A DNA stretch of 64,000 nt from Paralichthys olivaceus (lineage: Eukaryota > Chordata > Actinopteri > Pleuronectiformes > Paralichthyidae). The stretch is taken from contig NC_091099.1 of the NCBI RefSeq assembly GCF_024713975.1, positions 4,335,501 through 4,399,500 of the forward strand, given 5' to 3'. Shown piece after piece: positions 1-16,451 of the stretch. Both the position numbers and the translations under genes were made by a program. Position 1 is the stretch's first letter. Each line of letters starts with the position of its first letter. Under the pieces are notes generated by a model that saw nothing but the letters and a program-made list of their open reading frames with translations, was not told the DNA's origin and did not search any database.

Positions 1-1423
1 ATGGTGCTAGAGGTTCCTGTTAGTAAAGCAGGAGTACTTTGTAAGTATTTGATCTATACGAATATCCCCTGTATAGTAAACAGGCCTTCACAGGCTACAT
101 CCACACAGCTACACTGTACTACTCCACTGCTGGGAGTGTCTAAGATGGAGACGCTTAGAAACACATCTGGTTCGTTTGAAAATGGGCAGAGTACGGATGA
201 GCAAACTCTGAGACGTTTGGAGACAATGAGGCAGTCACCTGTGCTTCCTTTTTGGTTCTTATTAGTCAAGACTCGACTACCAAAACACAAAGTTCCACCT
301 CATCATCGGTGTAAGAAAAGAAATCCCTCGTCTTACTTCTCACACCTGTCAGTTCTCTTTCGTTTCTCTGTGGTCTCCTGCAGAGAAGACAATCTGCCTC
401 CTGTTAACATTGGCGTGCACGTATCCAGTGCAGTTGAATTTCATTTGAAAACTAAAGTATAGTATGGAGGATGTAGCCAAAGAGACTGACATAGCCAGTA
501 GGCAACAACCAACCACAACAGCCGGTGGCCACTGATACTCTAAAAGTAGCTTGTTCTTATTTTGAGTTAAAGAAAACAACACAAGGCTGCGACAAAGGAT
601 CATTCTCATCTAATAATTATTTTGGGTGACAAACAGATATTCCATTTCCAGTAATACCAAAACAGAGACAAGTATAAAATTGAAGAAGCTGGGACCAATC
701 GATTTGTGTTATTTATTTGAAAGAAAAAAAATATCTTAAACAATAGTTCGACTGTTCCATCGTTTCCTCTCCGACCTACGGGCATCCATATCCTGAAACT
801 ATGCAATATCAATTAAAGACCCCCCCCCCCCCCTTTCCAGATACTATAACTACTATGAATCGTGTGTGTGACTAAAAGGTTAAATTGATTACAACATGCT
901 GGTTCAAGTCTGCTCGAGAACCATTTTTGTTCCAGTGAGGTCTGGTGACAGGGCCACACCTCAGACTTTTTTAACTGATGCAGGCTTGTGCTGAAAAAAA
1001 CCCAAACAATTCCAAAGCTCAGTAAAAGCTCAGCTGGAGGAAGCATTGGACTGAACATGTCAAATGAGAGGCCATTTGATGTAACACAGCAACATGTTCA
1101 AACAATATCCAGGTTTACACAGCAAATCACTGCATCTGCTCCACGTTCACACCCACACCGAGCGACATCAGCTGTTCCACAGGGGTTGAGTGACGACTGG
1201 TCAGATGGAGACCGAGCACAGTTTGGGTTGAGGTCAGGGTTGGGGGGGGGGGTGGGGAATAAATCTCTTGGAAATAAATGTAAAATCAAGATGCTGAAGG
1301 CTTCAGCCACACACTCATACATGCGTGTGTGTGTGTAAGGGAGAGACACGTAAAAGAAAAAGCGATAAAGGGACGCCACATACACACTATAGGGTTATTA
1401 GACCGTGCTTATTAAAGACTTAC

Positions 1424-3010
<1,587 letters not shown>

Positions 3011-6000
3011 GGGGGGGGGGGAGAAACACAAGTGTTGGTAGAGAGAGAGAGCGATGGTCCAAGTGGCGCAGCCTGGTGGCGAACTGAGCAACTACACTTT
3101 CTCTGCTACTTTATGTTAAAGGGAGAGTTCACTCATTATCTGCTCCCTGCTATGTTGATGGAGGAGTTTTAGTGAAGTGTCCGAGTCCACAAAACCCTTC
3201 ACGAGTTTCAGGGGCAAACTGTGCTGCAGCAAACTTCAATACAATCGGAGCGAGGGGTAAACCAATTCTTCAAACGTAGAAAATCAACAGAAAACCATCA
3301 AAACGTGGCTCCATGCCGGAGGTGCGGCGTCATCCAAGTGTCCGTAAGCCCCGAAAATCTGACTCGAAACTATTCAGTCATTTACACCGAGTTTCTAAAC
3401 GTCCTCTGTGGTCCAGGTGGTAACGTGGCTCCGTGGTTAAGGATACCAGAGGAGTTTTAGGCCCAAAACACACGAACCCTAACCCCAGCAAACATATCTT
3501 GCCAAGACTTGCATTTAATTTATCCGAATCAAAGATGCCCTGGTTAGAGTCATTGCCCGAAATCTTTCTTACACGTTTGGATAGAAAAGTGCATTTATAG
3601 TGGTTGAGCTTCTAGGTCTATGCAGCTCATTGTTTTTCTGGACTGCGTATAGATGATAGATTTCAGTGTCAGGGCTCTCATCTGTCCACATTAATGAACC
3701 CCCACCCCCAGCAGCTGTTTCCTCACACACCCTCAGACACGCTGAGCACACATTACCCTGCCCAGAAACGGCAGTGAGCCAACGACAACAAGTGGCTGTT
3801 GCAGGAAGTCAAGCATCGAGCAGTTGCTAACTGCTATAGCTGCCACATCCTGGTGGGTTTTAAGACAATCATTATCCCATCACGAAAAACAGAACTAAAG
3901 TGTGAAAACAGAAACGAATGCAATGTTCGTCTTCATTTAGATTGGGTCTAATCCAATTATACATTAAAAAACATAAAGAAAAACACTTACGCTACATTTA
4001 GGTTGTTGTAGACAATAAAGAAAACGAATTATTAAAGGTTTTCATATCATTTTCTATTATTTTACTATCCACATTGCTAATGTAATATGGCAAATTTCCC
4101 TGTAGTCGAATAAAGGATCTTATATTGTCATACCTTAGGAAACTGATGAAAGCAGAAGCAGTAACACCTTCTGTCGTCACCCTCCCTGTTTCTGTTAACG
4201 CTTTGACTTTAACTTGAACCTCAACTTTCTGCTCTGAGTTAAAATGAAATTGTTTGTGGTTCCAAACACATGTGTCTCAGCTGCTGATTCAGAACGAGCA
4301 GACTAAATATAACCGACGTGGGATCCTGATCGGGGCGGACAAAACATTTTTTGACCACAAGCTGTTTGTTTTCAAGAACATATTCATGTTCAAGATTTTA
4401 GTAGAGAAACATTTTTACACAGACTTTAGTTTCCTTTCTGAGAGCTCTGTGAGAAGCTCAACCGACTGTTTTGTTCCTTTAGAAATCAGACTACACACAG
4501 GATATGGTTAGATTAGTCAAGATTATTGACTAGAAACACGTAAACACCTCATCTGGCTTCATTCAAAGGTCAAAAAAGCGGTTTAGCAGGAATCTCAAAT
4601 CTGCACACTGACTTCTTTAAGTGGTTGTGGCATATGACATGTTCTCTACCAGTTCACTAAAATTGGAGCGATGCTGTTGCAGCTTCTTTCTCTCCTTCCT
4701 TCCTTTATTACATCTGGTCAGTCCATTAACCAACACAGGCTGTGGTTGCTGTTACACAAGCAGCACACACGCACACAGACTATCAACGCTGATATGATGC
4801 AATTCTTCCGAGCAGCATGTAAGAACGATGCCGTTGCCTCAGACTCAGGATGGAATCCACTTAGTGAGGACAGAATAAGACAGAAGAAACTATGATGACA
4901 CTTAACCTTCATTTAACAAGGTTAATTAAAAGATAACATAGCTGAAGGTAAATACATCACAAGTACCCGAATATTTACACAGCCCATCATCAACTACCTG
5001 GATACTAATGTCCTGCACTTTTATGGATTTGGGACATTTACAGCCCCAGACAACAAAAATATAAAACACCGTGAGACGCCCCATGATGATTCATTTTAAA
5101 AGAGACGGAGAAATATTAAGAAGTCAGCCTGCCAGTTAGAGCTCATCCACTCATGGAGCCAACATTAGTTTAATTAGATCTCTAGATACAAAATCTGCCA
5201 GCGACAATGATCTCAACCAGTGTTATCAAAGGGTTGCCAGAGAGAAATGAGAAACCAGCTTTAGGTCTGCACGCCTCTGTCTGTGTTTCAAAACTCTGAC
5301 TCTGATCATTGAACCGTCATTTCCTCGAACAGCTTGTAATATTACAACGCAAGAACCAAATGCAGATTTTTTTTCTGATTAAAACGTGTTGATAGAACAA
5401 CATCTACATCTTATTTCTAAAGTCTGAGCAGAGGAGCAGGGGAATCTTCTCGCTCGAGGTGTGGGGATGTAATTTGCATTCCTCCGTCTGCAGCCTTCAA
5501 AGAAACACGGCTACAGATCGAGAGATGAATGAAAGAGAACGAAGTGATGTGAGGGGAAGAAGAGACAAGTCGAATGAGTGGCGTACTGTAGAAAATGGAA
5601 GGGGGGGATGGAAATGCAACCGTGGTTGTTTCCAGACTCAAGTGTCACTTAAGCAGAGCCACAATATTAACAGACCTAAACAGACTTATTAAATAAACAT
5701 ATTGGTATCATCAGGATTATGTTTGACAGTATGAGAACAGTCATGTTTAAATTTTACACACATTTATTTTCTAAAATTGAGCTCTATGTATTAGGTGGTA
5801 TTTGTGTTTTCTTTTTATATATAATTATATGGTCAAATTGTAAATTATCAAGGCTCAATTACATTTGTTTTTCATGAGGGTTTGATAAAGACATCTTAGG
5901 AATCATCGTCAAATTATTGCCAAAATGTATATACGTATAATAGTACACTGTATATAATGAATATATCAGTATCTGAAATTTTGGCTCTCAATTATTGGTG

Positions 6001-9000
6001 TATCTTAGCATCACCCCCTAAATATCCATATCCCTTTATAGACTCTAATATAAGGCAAACTCTTGATGTTGTATGAAGACAAACCAGGTTTGAGTGGGTA
6101 GACGTGACGTTACTGTGGTCGGAGATCACTCACTCTTCGTCTGTTTAAGTTAAATTCCATTAGCTGCGTTTTCACGTTGAGGAACTTCAAACATTTACCA
6201 CTCGGGTTAATTTCCTGTTTACTTCCCAGTCAACACAGGTATCAGGGTCTGCTCACCATCGTCTCTACCTCAGGCTCAGATGTGGCTTTTAGTTTTAAAT
6301 ATATAAGAACGCAAATTGGACTCTTCTCTCTTGTGAAGGTTTTTTTCTGTGTCAGAGCAGAAGTTATTACAACGATGAACGATCAAACAAAGCATCGAAG
6401 CCTCTGTCGATGTGAGGGCCCTGCACTGTGTGGGCCTTCCAAAACAACACACCCACTCCTGCTTCCTGAATAAGACCTGGACAGTTTGGAAAGTTGTGGG
6501 ACTGTTACAAACATGTCTTTAAATAACAACACATCTATCCACCATGGAGCTGGGATTGTGGTTTTTACCCTCCACAGAACCACAAGCGTTTTATTTTGGT
6601 TTTGTTCAGGGTTACATAAGAAATACAGAAATGTTGATTTTATTTGCGCAATATTTAATTCACCTGCAGCTGTTAATGATGTGTGACATCCTGTTATTGT
6701 TCATTTTATGTGATTAATGCATTTGTGTGGGGGGTAACTGAGTGTGTGGGTTTGGAAATGACTGTTTACTTGATGCCTTGTGTGACTTTATTTTAAAAAC
6801 AAACAGGCCTGTGTAATAAAAATGTATTTTTAAAAAAGCAGACAAGTATGTTTCTGTTTATAGTGAAGGAGCCATAGAAACAATGGAGTGCAAACATAAA
6901 TAGACAGAGAAAATATTTTTATTTTAATGACATCGTCTAAAAATACGGCTCACCCTTGTCCCCAGATTTTAACTGTTGAAATAGAAAACACAAAATTACT
7001 AAGTTAAGTTATTTTACAGGTAATTGTCTTATTAATCGCAAAATTTCAATCCACATTAGGATAAATAATCAAAACTATTAACTGATTGTGTCCACTGTTG
7101 AAACTTGACAATTTATATTTGTAAAATTCCCCCCAATATATATTCATCTTCACTTTATCATAAATCAAATTAAATTCCCATCTAATAATCTTTACTGACA
7201 TTTCTTGGCAGTTATTCGAACATAATATTCTTCATATTTACCATGATAGCATTTTCCCCTGTTTATAAAAATGAAACTTGAAAACGCAGCAGTATGAGAA
7301 AGTGAACATTTATTCACTAAGGACTGAATATAAGAAGGAAATGAATAAGACCTTGGAGCATGTGGTTAAACTGGAGTCAAACACAGAACACTCTTGAGAT
7401 GGAAAAGCTCCACTCCTCTGAAGGACATGACTGATCTTAATGAAATTAGACAGACAGGAATAGAACAGTGCAGACGGAGCAGTGGTCCAGGAGAAAACTA
7501 CAATTCCATAATAACTGTGTGACACAACATGCTTTCTTTCCCCAAACATTGGCAGCTGCTGTTTCCATTTTTTTTTTTATCAGCTCTCTATCATCTGCAG
7601 AATATACACAGAGAGACATTTATTGAAGAGGTTTGAAGTTTCATTACATTCTGAATTAATACAAGGACTTGATTACAGCCTGGAGTCACTGCAACATCCT
7701 GCAACTCTTTCACAGATGCTCTCTGTTTGTAAGAGCCACGTGTAATTATCTCAGTCTTGTTCTAATAAATGTGGTTATTATGGCTGTGATTTGCAGGATC
7801 CATGCTCGGAACAGCCACAACTGTGAAAATACGAGCAAGACTGAAAAACAATTTTCAATTCATTTTCCAGGAAGATTTTAGTGAGCCACACATTTTAAAG
7901 GAAAAGAAACATGACGTCAAGTGATGTACAGCCGAGACCGAATACAAGACAGGAAGTTTGAGGCCACTGACTGAAATTACAAGATATCTTGGACACTTTG
8001 AAAATGCAGTGGTGTTAAAAACTAGGAGAGAGATGTATGTAGAGAAGAGCAGGGTACCAAACATAGATCCTTGGGGTATACCACAGTAAAATGAAATTGA
8101 TGATGCCCCTTGAATTTACTAGTGCAGTGTCTATTCTGAACCTGTCTGTTTGAATGGGCTGTGTGGTTGACCCTTTCTGAAACAGTAAAAATAAAGACCG
8201 GCTGCTGGACAATAATTAGAAACAAGTGTGAAGCCGATAAGAAGTTTTTGAGATGAGTGTTCCACACAGAGATTTCTGGAAGTGTTCAGACCTCTCCACT
8301 GACCTGTGATCAGGCCTTTGAAACCATCACTGCATATAGAAATAAGCTTTTTTTTTTAATAATAGTTTTAGTTGCTTAACAAGGGTCTTGAGGTTTAAAA
8401 CTAAAAGTTGCTTTTACTATAAATTCTCATGATAATCTCTTTTTTTATCTGGCGTGAAGTGACAGTTTATAAAAATGGGGCTCGTGTGTGATTTTTCATT
8501 TATTTTTATCAGTTGCTGTGAGCTCGACGATTAGATCTGTCATATAATATTGTTTGTGAACATGAAAGATACTCCCACTGTTACAAACAAAATGAAACTG
8601 ACATTTGACCTGTGCTGTGGATCGTGTTTGACAGTGACTCTGTGGCTGTCAGTGATTCATACTGCAACGTCATTTTTTTAAAGGCATTCAGACTGTTTTT
8701 AATCTTCTCTGCAGTTTATCGTCACAGTGAAGGTGAAGAAAATGTGTGTTGTTTAAACTCTACACCGTGAAATGTATTGTTATAATATGAGCGATCACTG
8801 ATTCTGTATCTGGGTCTTAATTCTACTTCACTGCTTGGGAAAAAAAAAAAAAAACATGTCCGCGACTATAAAAAGATATTTTGCATGAAAAATGTAGAAG
8901 TGTTTCAACCCTGATGCCCCAGTCACATCATCGCTGCTACCACTGAGGCCGGCGATTTCTTCTCCAGGAACATTCACGGCGCACGTCTTTCATTTGTGCT

Positions 9001-10424
9001 CCCGTTAGATCATCTGCACAGCTGTTAGGCGACAATGAAAATGTTGAAGAGAAACTTTGCTGTCAGAGCAGATGGAGAGTGGAGACGTCGCAGAGGCCAC
9101 TTTGCTGAAAGAAGAGGAAACTGAATGAACCGCTGGAGATTTTCACTTTAAACTCTACATTTTGCAGGAAAAAGCAGCACAAATGAAAATCCGTCCCTCC
9201 CACAGTTCGTATATGATCCTCATCTACGCCTCATCATCATCTATTTTTCATTTAAACCATTTTGATATTCTGCTTTAAACAGTGAAGCATGTTTAACACA
9301 CCCAGCTGCTCATTTTCCATCTTCTTACATCTCTTCTCACCTCCCTCTCATCTGTTCCTCCTCCTCCTTTACTTTTACACATCACTTACATTGCAGGACT
9401 GTCCTCTGACTCTTTGTATTTCCATTTCAGTCCTCGCTGTTTTTTGAGGTGATTAAATATGCAGGGATGTTTCTTCTTTTACCCCATTTTTTTTTTCATC
9501 GTTGCAGAACCTTGTCCCCGCTCTGTGTTGTAAGACTGTGGCGCCTGCAGCTCAAGTGCTTCATCTTGGTGCTGCTGGAAGTTATAAATAAAAGACATCT
9601 TGTTCTGTTGTAGTCTGGTCCAGCATCTGGCTGCAGCTGCTGCTTAAGTGATCTCTGAGGAACCCTGGCTGATATTTGGGGGAAGGAAGAGAAATACAGC
9701 GGGAGCATGTGCGACATGACATTGCAAGTACTTCTTTGCATTCACCTCGGTGTGCAGGAGCAACGATGTGAGCTCATGCATGTTTGTGTGTGTGTTTTTG
9801 TGTCTGTATATCTGGAGTTTTCCAAGCAGGGGTTAAACTCCAGAGTGATGCTCTGTGGAGCGTGATGAGAGGAGAGGTACTCAGGGAACAACACAAGCCT
9901 TTCCAAATAGCACTCAGTCTGAATAATGCAGCAGTATGGAGGGAGGGATGGAGGTGTAGAGGATGAGGGATGAAAGGATGAAGAAGAGGAAGAATCACAG
10001 GAGAGGGTGTGAAAGAGATCGTGGAGTGACTGGGGAGAGGAAGATTTGCAGAATGAAGTGACCACAGTGAAAGGAGCAGGAAAGAAAATTGAGTGAGAGT
10101 GGGAGATCAAATAAAGGGAAAGTGTCAAGAAGAAGAGGAAGAAGAGGGTCGGTAGACAGGATGGGAGAAAAAGAGCACACACAGATAAAAGAACGGAGAT
10201 GGATGTGGCGGCAAGAAGGAAAACAAATGGTAGGTCGGGCTGGGTCGGTGAGCCCAGTCCAGGATTACAGGTGCACAGAGAGCGCTGGTAAAAACATTAT
10301 GGATTTGTTTGACGGTCCAGCTGCTCACAGATGTGCTGGAACACAGTGTGAAGGAGGGGTTGTAAACACTAAGCATCACAACAACAGTAGATTAGTGTCT
10401 GTAAATCAAGTGATCTATAATATT
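3011..10424. other. Intergenic stretch without recognisable genes
   Basis: Both strands were read for exons and protein motifs and none were supported. The sequence is AT-rich with scattered stops in all frames, homopolymer runs, and a GA-rich, purine-biased segment at about 9940-10210. Conserved regulatory elements cannot be excluded without comparison to other fish. Confidence 0.6.
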
Positions 10425-10426
10425 TA

Positions 10427-10735
10427 AACCATAGACTGCAGATAAAGATGGACGACGAGTCTCCACTTCATCCCACTATAGAGAAATGAAGCCAAAATAT
10501 CTGTAATCAGGGGATGGAGACCAAGGGATATCTAGATCCCGCTAATACACTTGCTTGACCAATCATGAGTCAGTCTAAGCTGCCATTTTATGCATCAAAT
10601 AACCTTAAAAACCGAACTCATTTGTTTATTTAACATAAACTTTTTAAAATTGGTCCATGTCCCATCCACTAATATGGAGGAGACAGGATTTGTGACTATA
10701 CTAGCTTCAGTTTTGTAGCATGTCTATACAAAATG
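10427..10735 (+). mobile_element. Interspersed non-autonomous repeat, family R1, copy 1
   Basis: The copy starts with the block ATAGACTGCAGATAAAGATG and contains the segments AGCCAAAATATCT and TTGGTCCATGTCCCATCCAC followed by ATATGGAGGAG. Related blocks occur at about 16452, 21505, 33040 (reversed) and 40770 (reversed). It looks like a short interspersed element that I associate with spiny-rayed fish genomes; I give no family name. Confidence 0.5.
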
Positions 10736-11214
10736 TTTGATTCAAACAGCTGAACGATCAAACCTTATTTCCAGCCGTTTATTTCTACATTTTGTTTTGG
10801 CTTTCATCAACACCACAGCACTGAGACAATTAAAATGATAAAAGAGATAATGGAAGAAAAGAAAAAGAAACTCTCAGTATTTGTACTTGTAGCCATAACT
10901 GTCATACTCTACCTCATGGGGAAAATGTAAGGATACTGAAATAATGGCATCTTTTTTTCCAAATTCTGATAATTTTGTGTTATATTCCAAGCAACAGAGA
11001 AGATGCTTTGGAATTATTTCCGGAAGAATGCTTCAAGTCTGACACCCTGCCCCCGCACACTTTCTGACAACCTCAAAAGAAGAAAAGAAAAAGGACTGGG
11101 GTTAAAGAAAAAAGAAAATGATGTTTTTGCCACTTCAGAAAACATCGTCTGAAGCATATCGAAACACGTCAATGCTGATCTTTGCAGAACGGTTGGGGAA
11201 TTTCCACTGGTGAA

Positions 11215-11310
11215 AGGTCAATCAATCAAACTTTATTTGTATAGGATGCATTCACAAATCCCAATTTGCCTCATAGGGCTTGACGAAGCATGACAACCTC
11301 TGCCCTTAAT
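11215..11310 (+). mobile_element. Probable SINE/LINE 3'-tail fragment
   Basis: The text CAATCAAACTTTATTTGTATA, followed by a segment resembling CCTCATAGGGCTTGACGAAGC, resembles the conserved tail of common fish retroposons (tail motif plus a 'cctcaaagggctt'-like block). Only a short degraded piece is present and no coding capacity remains. Confidence 0.45.
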
Positions 11311-14300
11311 CCTCCAATGAGAAAGGTGAGCGTAAAAATGCACAGAGAGCAGCTTCAATAACCAAAGCTTCAAAGCTGCTAAGATTAAGTGAAGAAAGAT
11401 TTCAAGCAGAAGAAGATGTTGGAGTTACAGAAAACACACCACAGCCAAAATTATCAAGAAGAGGCACAAGTGGCAAAACTTCCTCATGTGCTGTCCACTC
11501 AGATCCAGACTAGAAACCTGCATTAGGTGCTGGAGCAGGAGCCTGAGCTGTTTTCTATCAGCAGCTGCAGATGCATAACAGAATGAAAACACAGAGCTTG
11601 ATCTTCACGATAAGACTTCTACGGTAGTTAAGAGCACGACCGGTGCAGTTTCAACTCATCGATTTAGGTGCAGATAATCATCAGAGTCAGTTATTTGTTC
11701 AGGACAGCCCCTGCCGCAACCACAACATGTGTCAGTCTCTCTGTGATTCCTCTACTGTTTTCCAAATTAGTCAAAGACACACTTACCATCTCTGTCACAG
11801 CACAAAATCCAACTCTGCATAGGAAAACCCCCCTGATTACACTCAGACTCAAAAATCAACATTTTTCTGACAAGGATGACATGTGAGTCGTGCGTAAAGG
11901 CTGCCAGCTTCTCTCAAAGTCTAAATGATCTGTTTGTCTGACTTTAAAGTTCACCACTGACGGCTGCCATGAGAGTTTCCTTTTGAAAAATTATTAGATT
12001 CAGGCCAGAGGGTCATTTAACAATTATGTGCATTGTTTTGATTTTGTCTCATACTTAGTGTAACTTTCTCTGTGCTTGACAGCGGAGTCGGCATTTTCCA
12101 GTTTTGCCGTTAATTAGTTTGTCTTAATTGTTTTTTAACTGGCAGTAAACCCTCAGTGTTTTGCAGTGATAGTGAAAGTATGTCGACAATTACCAAAAAA
12201 CCTCTCGGTGCCGTGCAGCCTGCAGAGTTCCGTTGATTCGTGACAACACAATTTAGTCTCGGTGGAGATATGTACGCAGCAAGAGTAATCCTGCTGATGA
12301 TGCCTCCGGAGGACTCTGTCACATTCATGCGCCAAAGAAGACACATGCCCGTGAGCCCCCTATGTGAGCCTGGTCTCTGGCCTGTGGAAGAAGAATTGGT
12401 TCCCAAAGGCGTTACGAGCTGATCCAGAGGTCAGGAGAAACACTGCTGCACTCATGACAGAGCGTGAAACTCCCAGAGACCGTCATATTTTATTCTTCTC
12501 AGACTCGGATGAGGGGATTTAAAGCAGCGGCGAGGAATCTTAAACTAAAGAATGATTTGATGTTTACAATCAGGTGAAAGGTGATTTCATTTGGTCACGT
12601 CGCTACTCAGTGATGCAGCCGTTCAAGTGCATTGTGGGAAAATGGTATAGCAGATGTTATATATCCTTCATAAACCTGAACATGGACCAGTGACAGCTGC
12701 TGTATGATGCATTACAACAGTGATCAATCTCCACTATTTTCAATGTTTGAACACTATGACCTTCTGCTGTGATGGTGGATCGTGGATCATGGTGGCAGCT
12801 GATCGGGCGTTATGATGCAACATTGTCTAGATGTAAAATACTTATACTGCCATCATTACAAATGTCATTGCTGCTTTTCTTTGGTATAATAATTTAAACG
12901 TTGACACACCTCTGTTAATAATAGACATCGTCTTCTCTCATGAATGTTGTAAATGTTGTTATTTTGATGATGTGCTCTGTTACACGTGACATCTTCTGCA
13001 CATCTGTCCGTCCTGGGAGAGGAATCCGTCACATGCAGCCGTCTGTGAGATTTCTATGTATTTTATTCCCCCTGTTAAACAGTATTTTCTGGGAAAAGTG
13101 TGTTCTTACTCTGCTGAAGGTTAAGGCTTCAAATGAATTCTTATCAGATGGTTGAACAGCATGTGAAACCTCCTCGCTCACACCTTCTGTGTGTGTATCT
13201 TAGGGTTCTTGACACTTCAAGCCAAATCTTAACCCGGCATGTATTTCACACTTCAATACTTTTATATCAGGCTGCGTATTTGTAACAATACCACACACTG
13301 TGCCAGTAACCAGAGACACGTTCCCTGACATCATTGTTGTAAGAAAATTTCAGACGGTGATTCTACCACCGACACTCTTAGGTTGAAGGCTGGTTTAAAA
13401 GGCAGGAAATCTAATTTGAAGGCTTCACAAATGGAATATCTGCTCCATCAGAGGCGTAACTGGAGAGCAGAGCAGCTGCAAGCCACGAGAAGAGAAGTGG
13501 AAGAGACGCAAAAGTTGAGGAGAGAGATGATGATATTTATAGCGGCTGTGCTTCCTGTCTCAGTGTGTGGATCACAAATGTGCAGGATTCTAAAGTCGGT
13601 GTCAACTTCAAAACGTCTGTGATGCTGCTGGCTGATACGTTCAAAACACTCTCATCTCATATCCAGTGTAAAGAAGCGATTGTTCTAAAATTACCTGCAC
13701 CAGGATTTACACGTGTGCACAGTCATGACATTACAGAATTAGCAGCAGAAAGATTTCTAATAAGAATTCAGAGTGAAAACACCAGCAGATGGTACTGTGG
13801 CACAACTAAGATTTATAAATGACTATACACTGATGATGTACTGGTATTGTTGTCAGACATGGGCCAAAGTGATATACATATAAATATCCACTTATAATAG
13901 GTAGAAAATATTGATTTACAAATGGATTGATTATTGGCTCCATCACTGATATGAGGACTACTCGAACATTTAGAGTGATGGTGGTGGTTTATATTGCATT
14001 AAGCATTTTGGGTTTATTATTATGATCTCATTCTAACTTGTTTCATTCATGTTTAGTTCATTAGATTGCTTGTGTTAAAACTGTGTAATCCAAATGCAAT
14101 TAAATTAAATGAAAAATACTATGATGTGAACAATTTTTTTACTTATTGTATTTTTTTGTGTATTTCACGATTCCTCTTTTTTTTGCTGCTGTAACATGGT
14201 ACATTTTTGAATAGTCAGACTAATGAAGGACGACCTATCTAATCTTAAAAGTCTGCAAGTCTTCAAGCAGCTTCATAGCAGCCTAAAATCTCTTTTTTGC

Positions 14301-14999
14301 CAACCCCTCACCGTGTTGAGGTGACAAATGTTGGTTGTGGTTGCAGCTGCAACAGGAGAAACAGCAACAGACCTGACCTCAGATTATCACGTTGCTCTGC
14401 AGGCAGGTGACGAACTGGCATTGCATATGTCTGACAACAAATTTCTACGTTAGATTAAGATAGAATTGTGTCACGTCCCCAAAAACAAACAACCAGCTGC
14501 TATCCTTGAAACTCAGTGGGTGACAAAAAGCATTTTCACACAAAATGACTCTGTTTCTAAATATATCTCTTCAATGTCCTGATGGCAGCCTTGAGAAGCA
14601 GTTTTGTAAAAAGGACAGGTAGGTTCTGCAGTGTTGCCACATGTAGAGGACAAAGGAACATTTGCATTTCCAAATGAAAAGCAATTTGTTTTGAAGCCAT
14701 GTGTTTGACAGCGTGTGTTGGTTATTACAGACGACTCCACCTCAGTGTTTGTCCTCAGAGGCCCAGAGACGATAATAAGTGTATTTGAATACAACCGAAC
14801 AAAATAGGTTGGGTTTTTTTACATCGGAGAGAAAAATGGAGAAGGAAAACTAAACAAGTGAAGTGAACAAAGAGAGTGTGACATACATACAGAGATGGAA
14901 GTTTTGAATTTTGAATCATGACACTTTAGTGGAAGTGCAACCAACGAGTGAGCTGGTGAAAATGTTGAAGATCAAACGGGACCTTCGGTTCCGTAGCTC

Positions 15000-15112
15000 C
15001 ACTCGACCGTTACTTTACATACTTTGCCTCCATTTTGGATTTTTGGCTCCATCTTTGTACAACGGGAGGAACAGGAGCTGTGGCATCCACCTTTATACAC
15101 AGTCTGTTTCAT
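15000..15112 (+). mobile_element. Possible right end of family R1 repeat
   Basis: The segment includes GGCTCCATCTTTGTAC and ends in CATCCACCTTTATACACAGTCTG. That end is close to the reverse complement of the R1 left end (AGACTG..TATAAAGATGG). This suggests that the family has inverted terminal sequences. Confidence 0.35.
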
Positions 15113-16451
15113 AACCTGTAACACACTGTTGAATTTGTTTCTTTCACAATAAAACAACAGACATCCCTCTCTAACCTCTCGATAAGCCACGTACATATTA
15201 CTTCATCATGTTGCTAACCTGGACAAGTGCCGTGTTGGGACAGGAGTCAAACCAAGGATTTAGAAATCAGTCTTTTCTCTGCCTTCTTTCATTTTTATTT
15301 GTTTGAACAACTTAAATATTTCATACACAGGTGGAATACATGTTCAGTTCTTTTAGGTCTGTGTAACAATACACTTTAGTCTTTGCAAAAATCCACGTAA
15401 AACAATTCACATGTTCAGCAGGTTGTGGCCCACTTTCAAAAGCAGCTCGGCACTAAGATCGTCCGTGTGTGTCGTCACTGACAGCAGCTGCATGTTGTGG
15501 CATCAGGACAAGTTGTCGTAGTCGGTCCGTTGATGTTACACACTGACCGGTGTCGTCCTTTCATAGTGCAGAGGTGCTTTTGGGATGCCGGAGATCTTTT
15601 CACTCACAAAAATACTTCTATTTGCAATCCTGACAAGCATAAATGTCATTTTAACACACATCCGTTTATTTCCAGTGCAAATGATTAAAATGGAAAAACA
15701 GAATAAATTAAGAACACAACAGCAACTGAATGTGTGTATTTATCACTCCCTGGAAAAAAAAAATCATTAACACTCATATTATCATGAGGAACAAGAATAA
15801 ATGCTATGTCTAAAATGTACCGTATACTCGCAATTATCATACATGTGTGATTTTTAGTGCAATTTCACTTGTTACACATCACAGCTTGCTTTTCCTCCCT
15901 TCTCCCCAAAGCTTGCACGTGCACAGATGGAGGGTCTGCCAGGAAAATGTTAACCTGCAGGGGGCAGTTCGCGATGGCTTGTTAACTGAAATATAATGTT
16001 TAGGTAAATCTACCCAGTCCGAACACATTGTTTCATTTCAAGTGCACCTTTAGCTGTTTATTGGACTACTTTTCCTTCACACAGACAAGAAAAACTTGGG
16101 ATCATGTCTGAGGAATTTCTTTTTCTAATTTTTGCAGAAACAAACTAAATCTAGATGCAAAGTTACAGCATTATTTATTCAGCAAGTTTCAATAATTCAA
16201 GAGTTATAGTACTTGTAGTTTTCGCATCAGCTGTAGTAGTTTAAAACAGAATCAAGTGTAGGCCGACGTCAGCTAAAGAATCTAACGCGAATTGCTGGAT
16301 ACATCTTTGCCCTGCTAGCAGCAGCATGTGGCCCTGATGAGGGCGTGTCCGGTCAGTCGTGTAAAGAGCTTTCAAGTTCTTAAAGAGTTAGCATATAGCA
16401 GTAGCCCGGTCCTAGGCTCACGCTGGGCCACATCGTAGCTATGTGCCTCCC

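Larger units (their letters stand above)
10736..16450. other. Intergenic stretch without recognisable genes
   Basis: No coding exon could be supported on either strand. Apart from the retroposon tail near 11.2 kb and a repeat end near 15.0-15.11 kb, the sequence holds AT-rich text with short random open frames. Confidence 0.55.

Noticed and set aside
9742-10182. 146-codon minus-strand Ser/Pro/Leu-rich frame
   Set aside because: It comes from a purine-rich low-complexity tract; no motif and no splice context.
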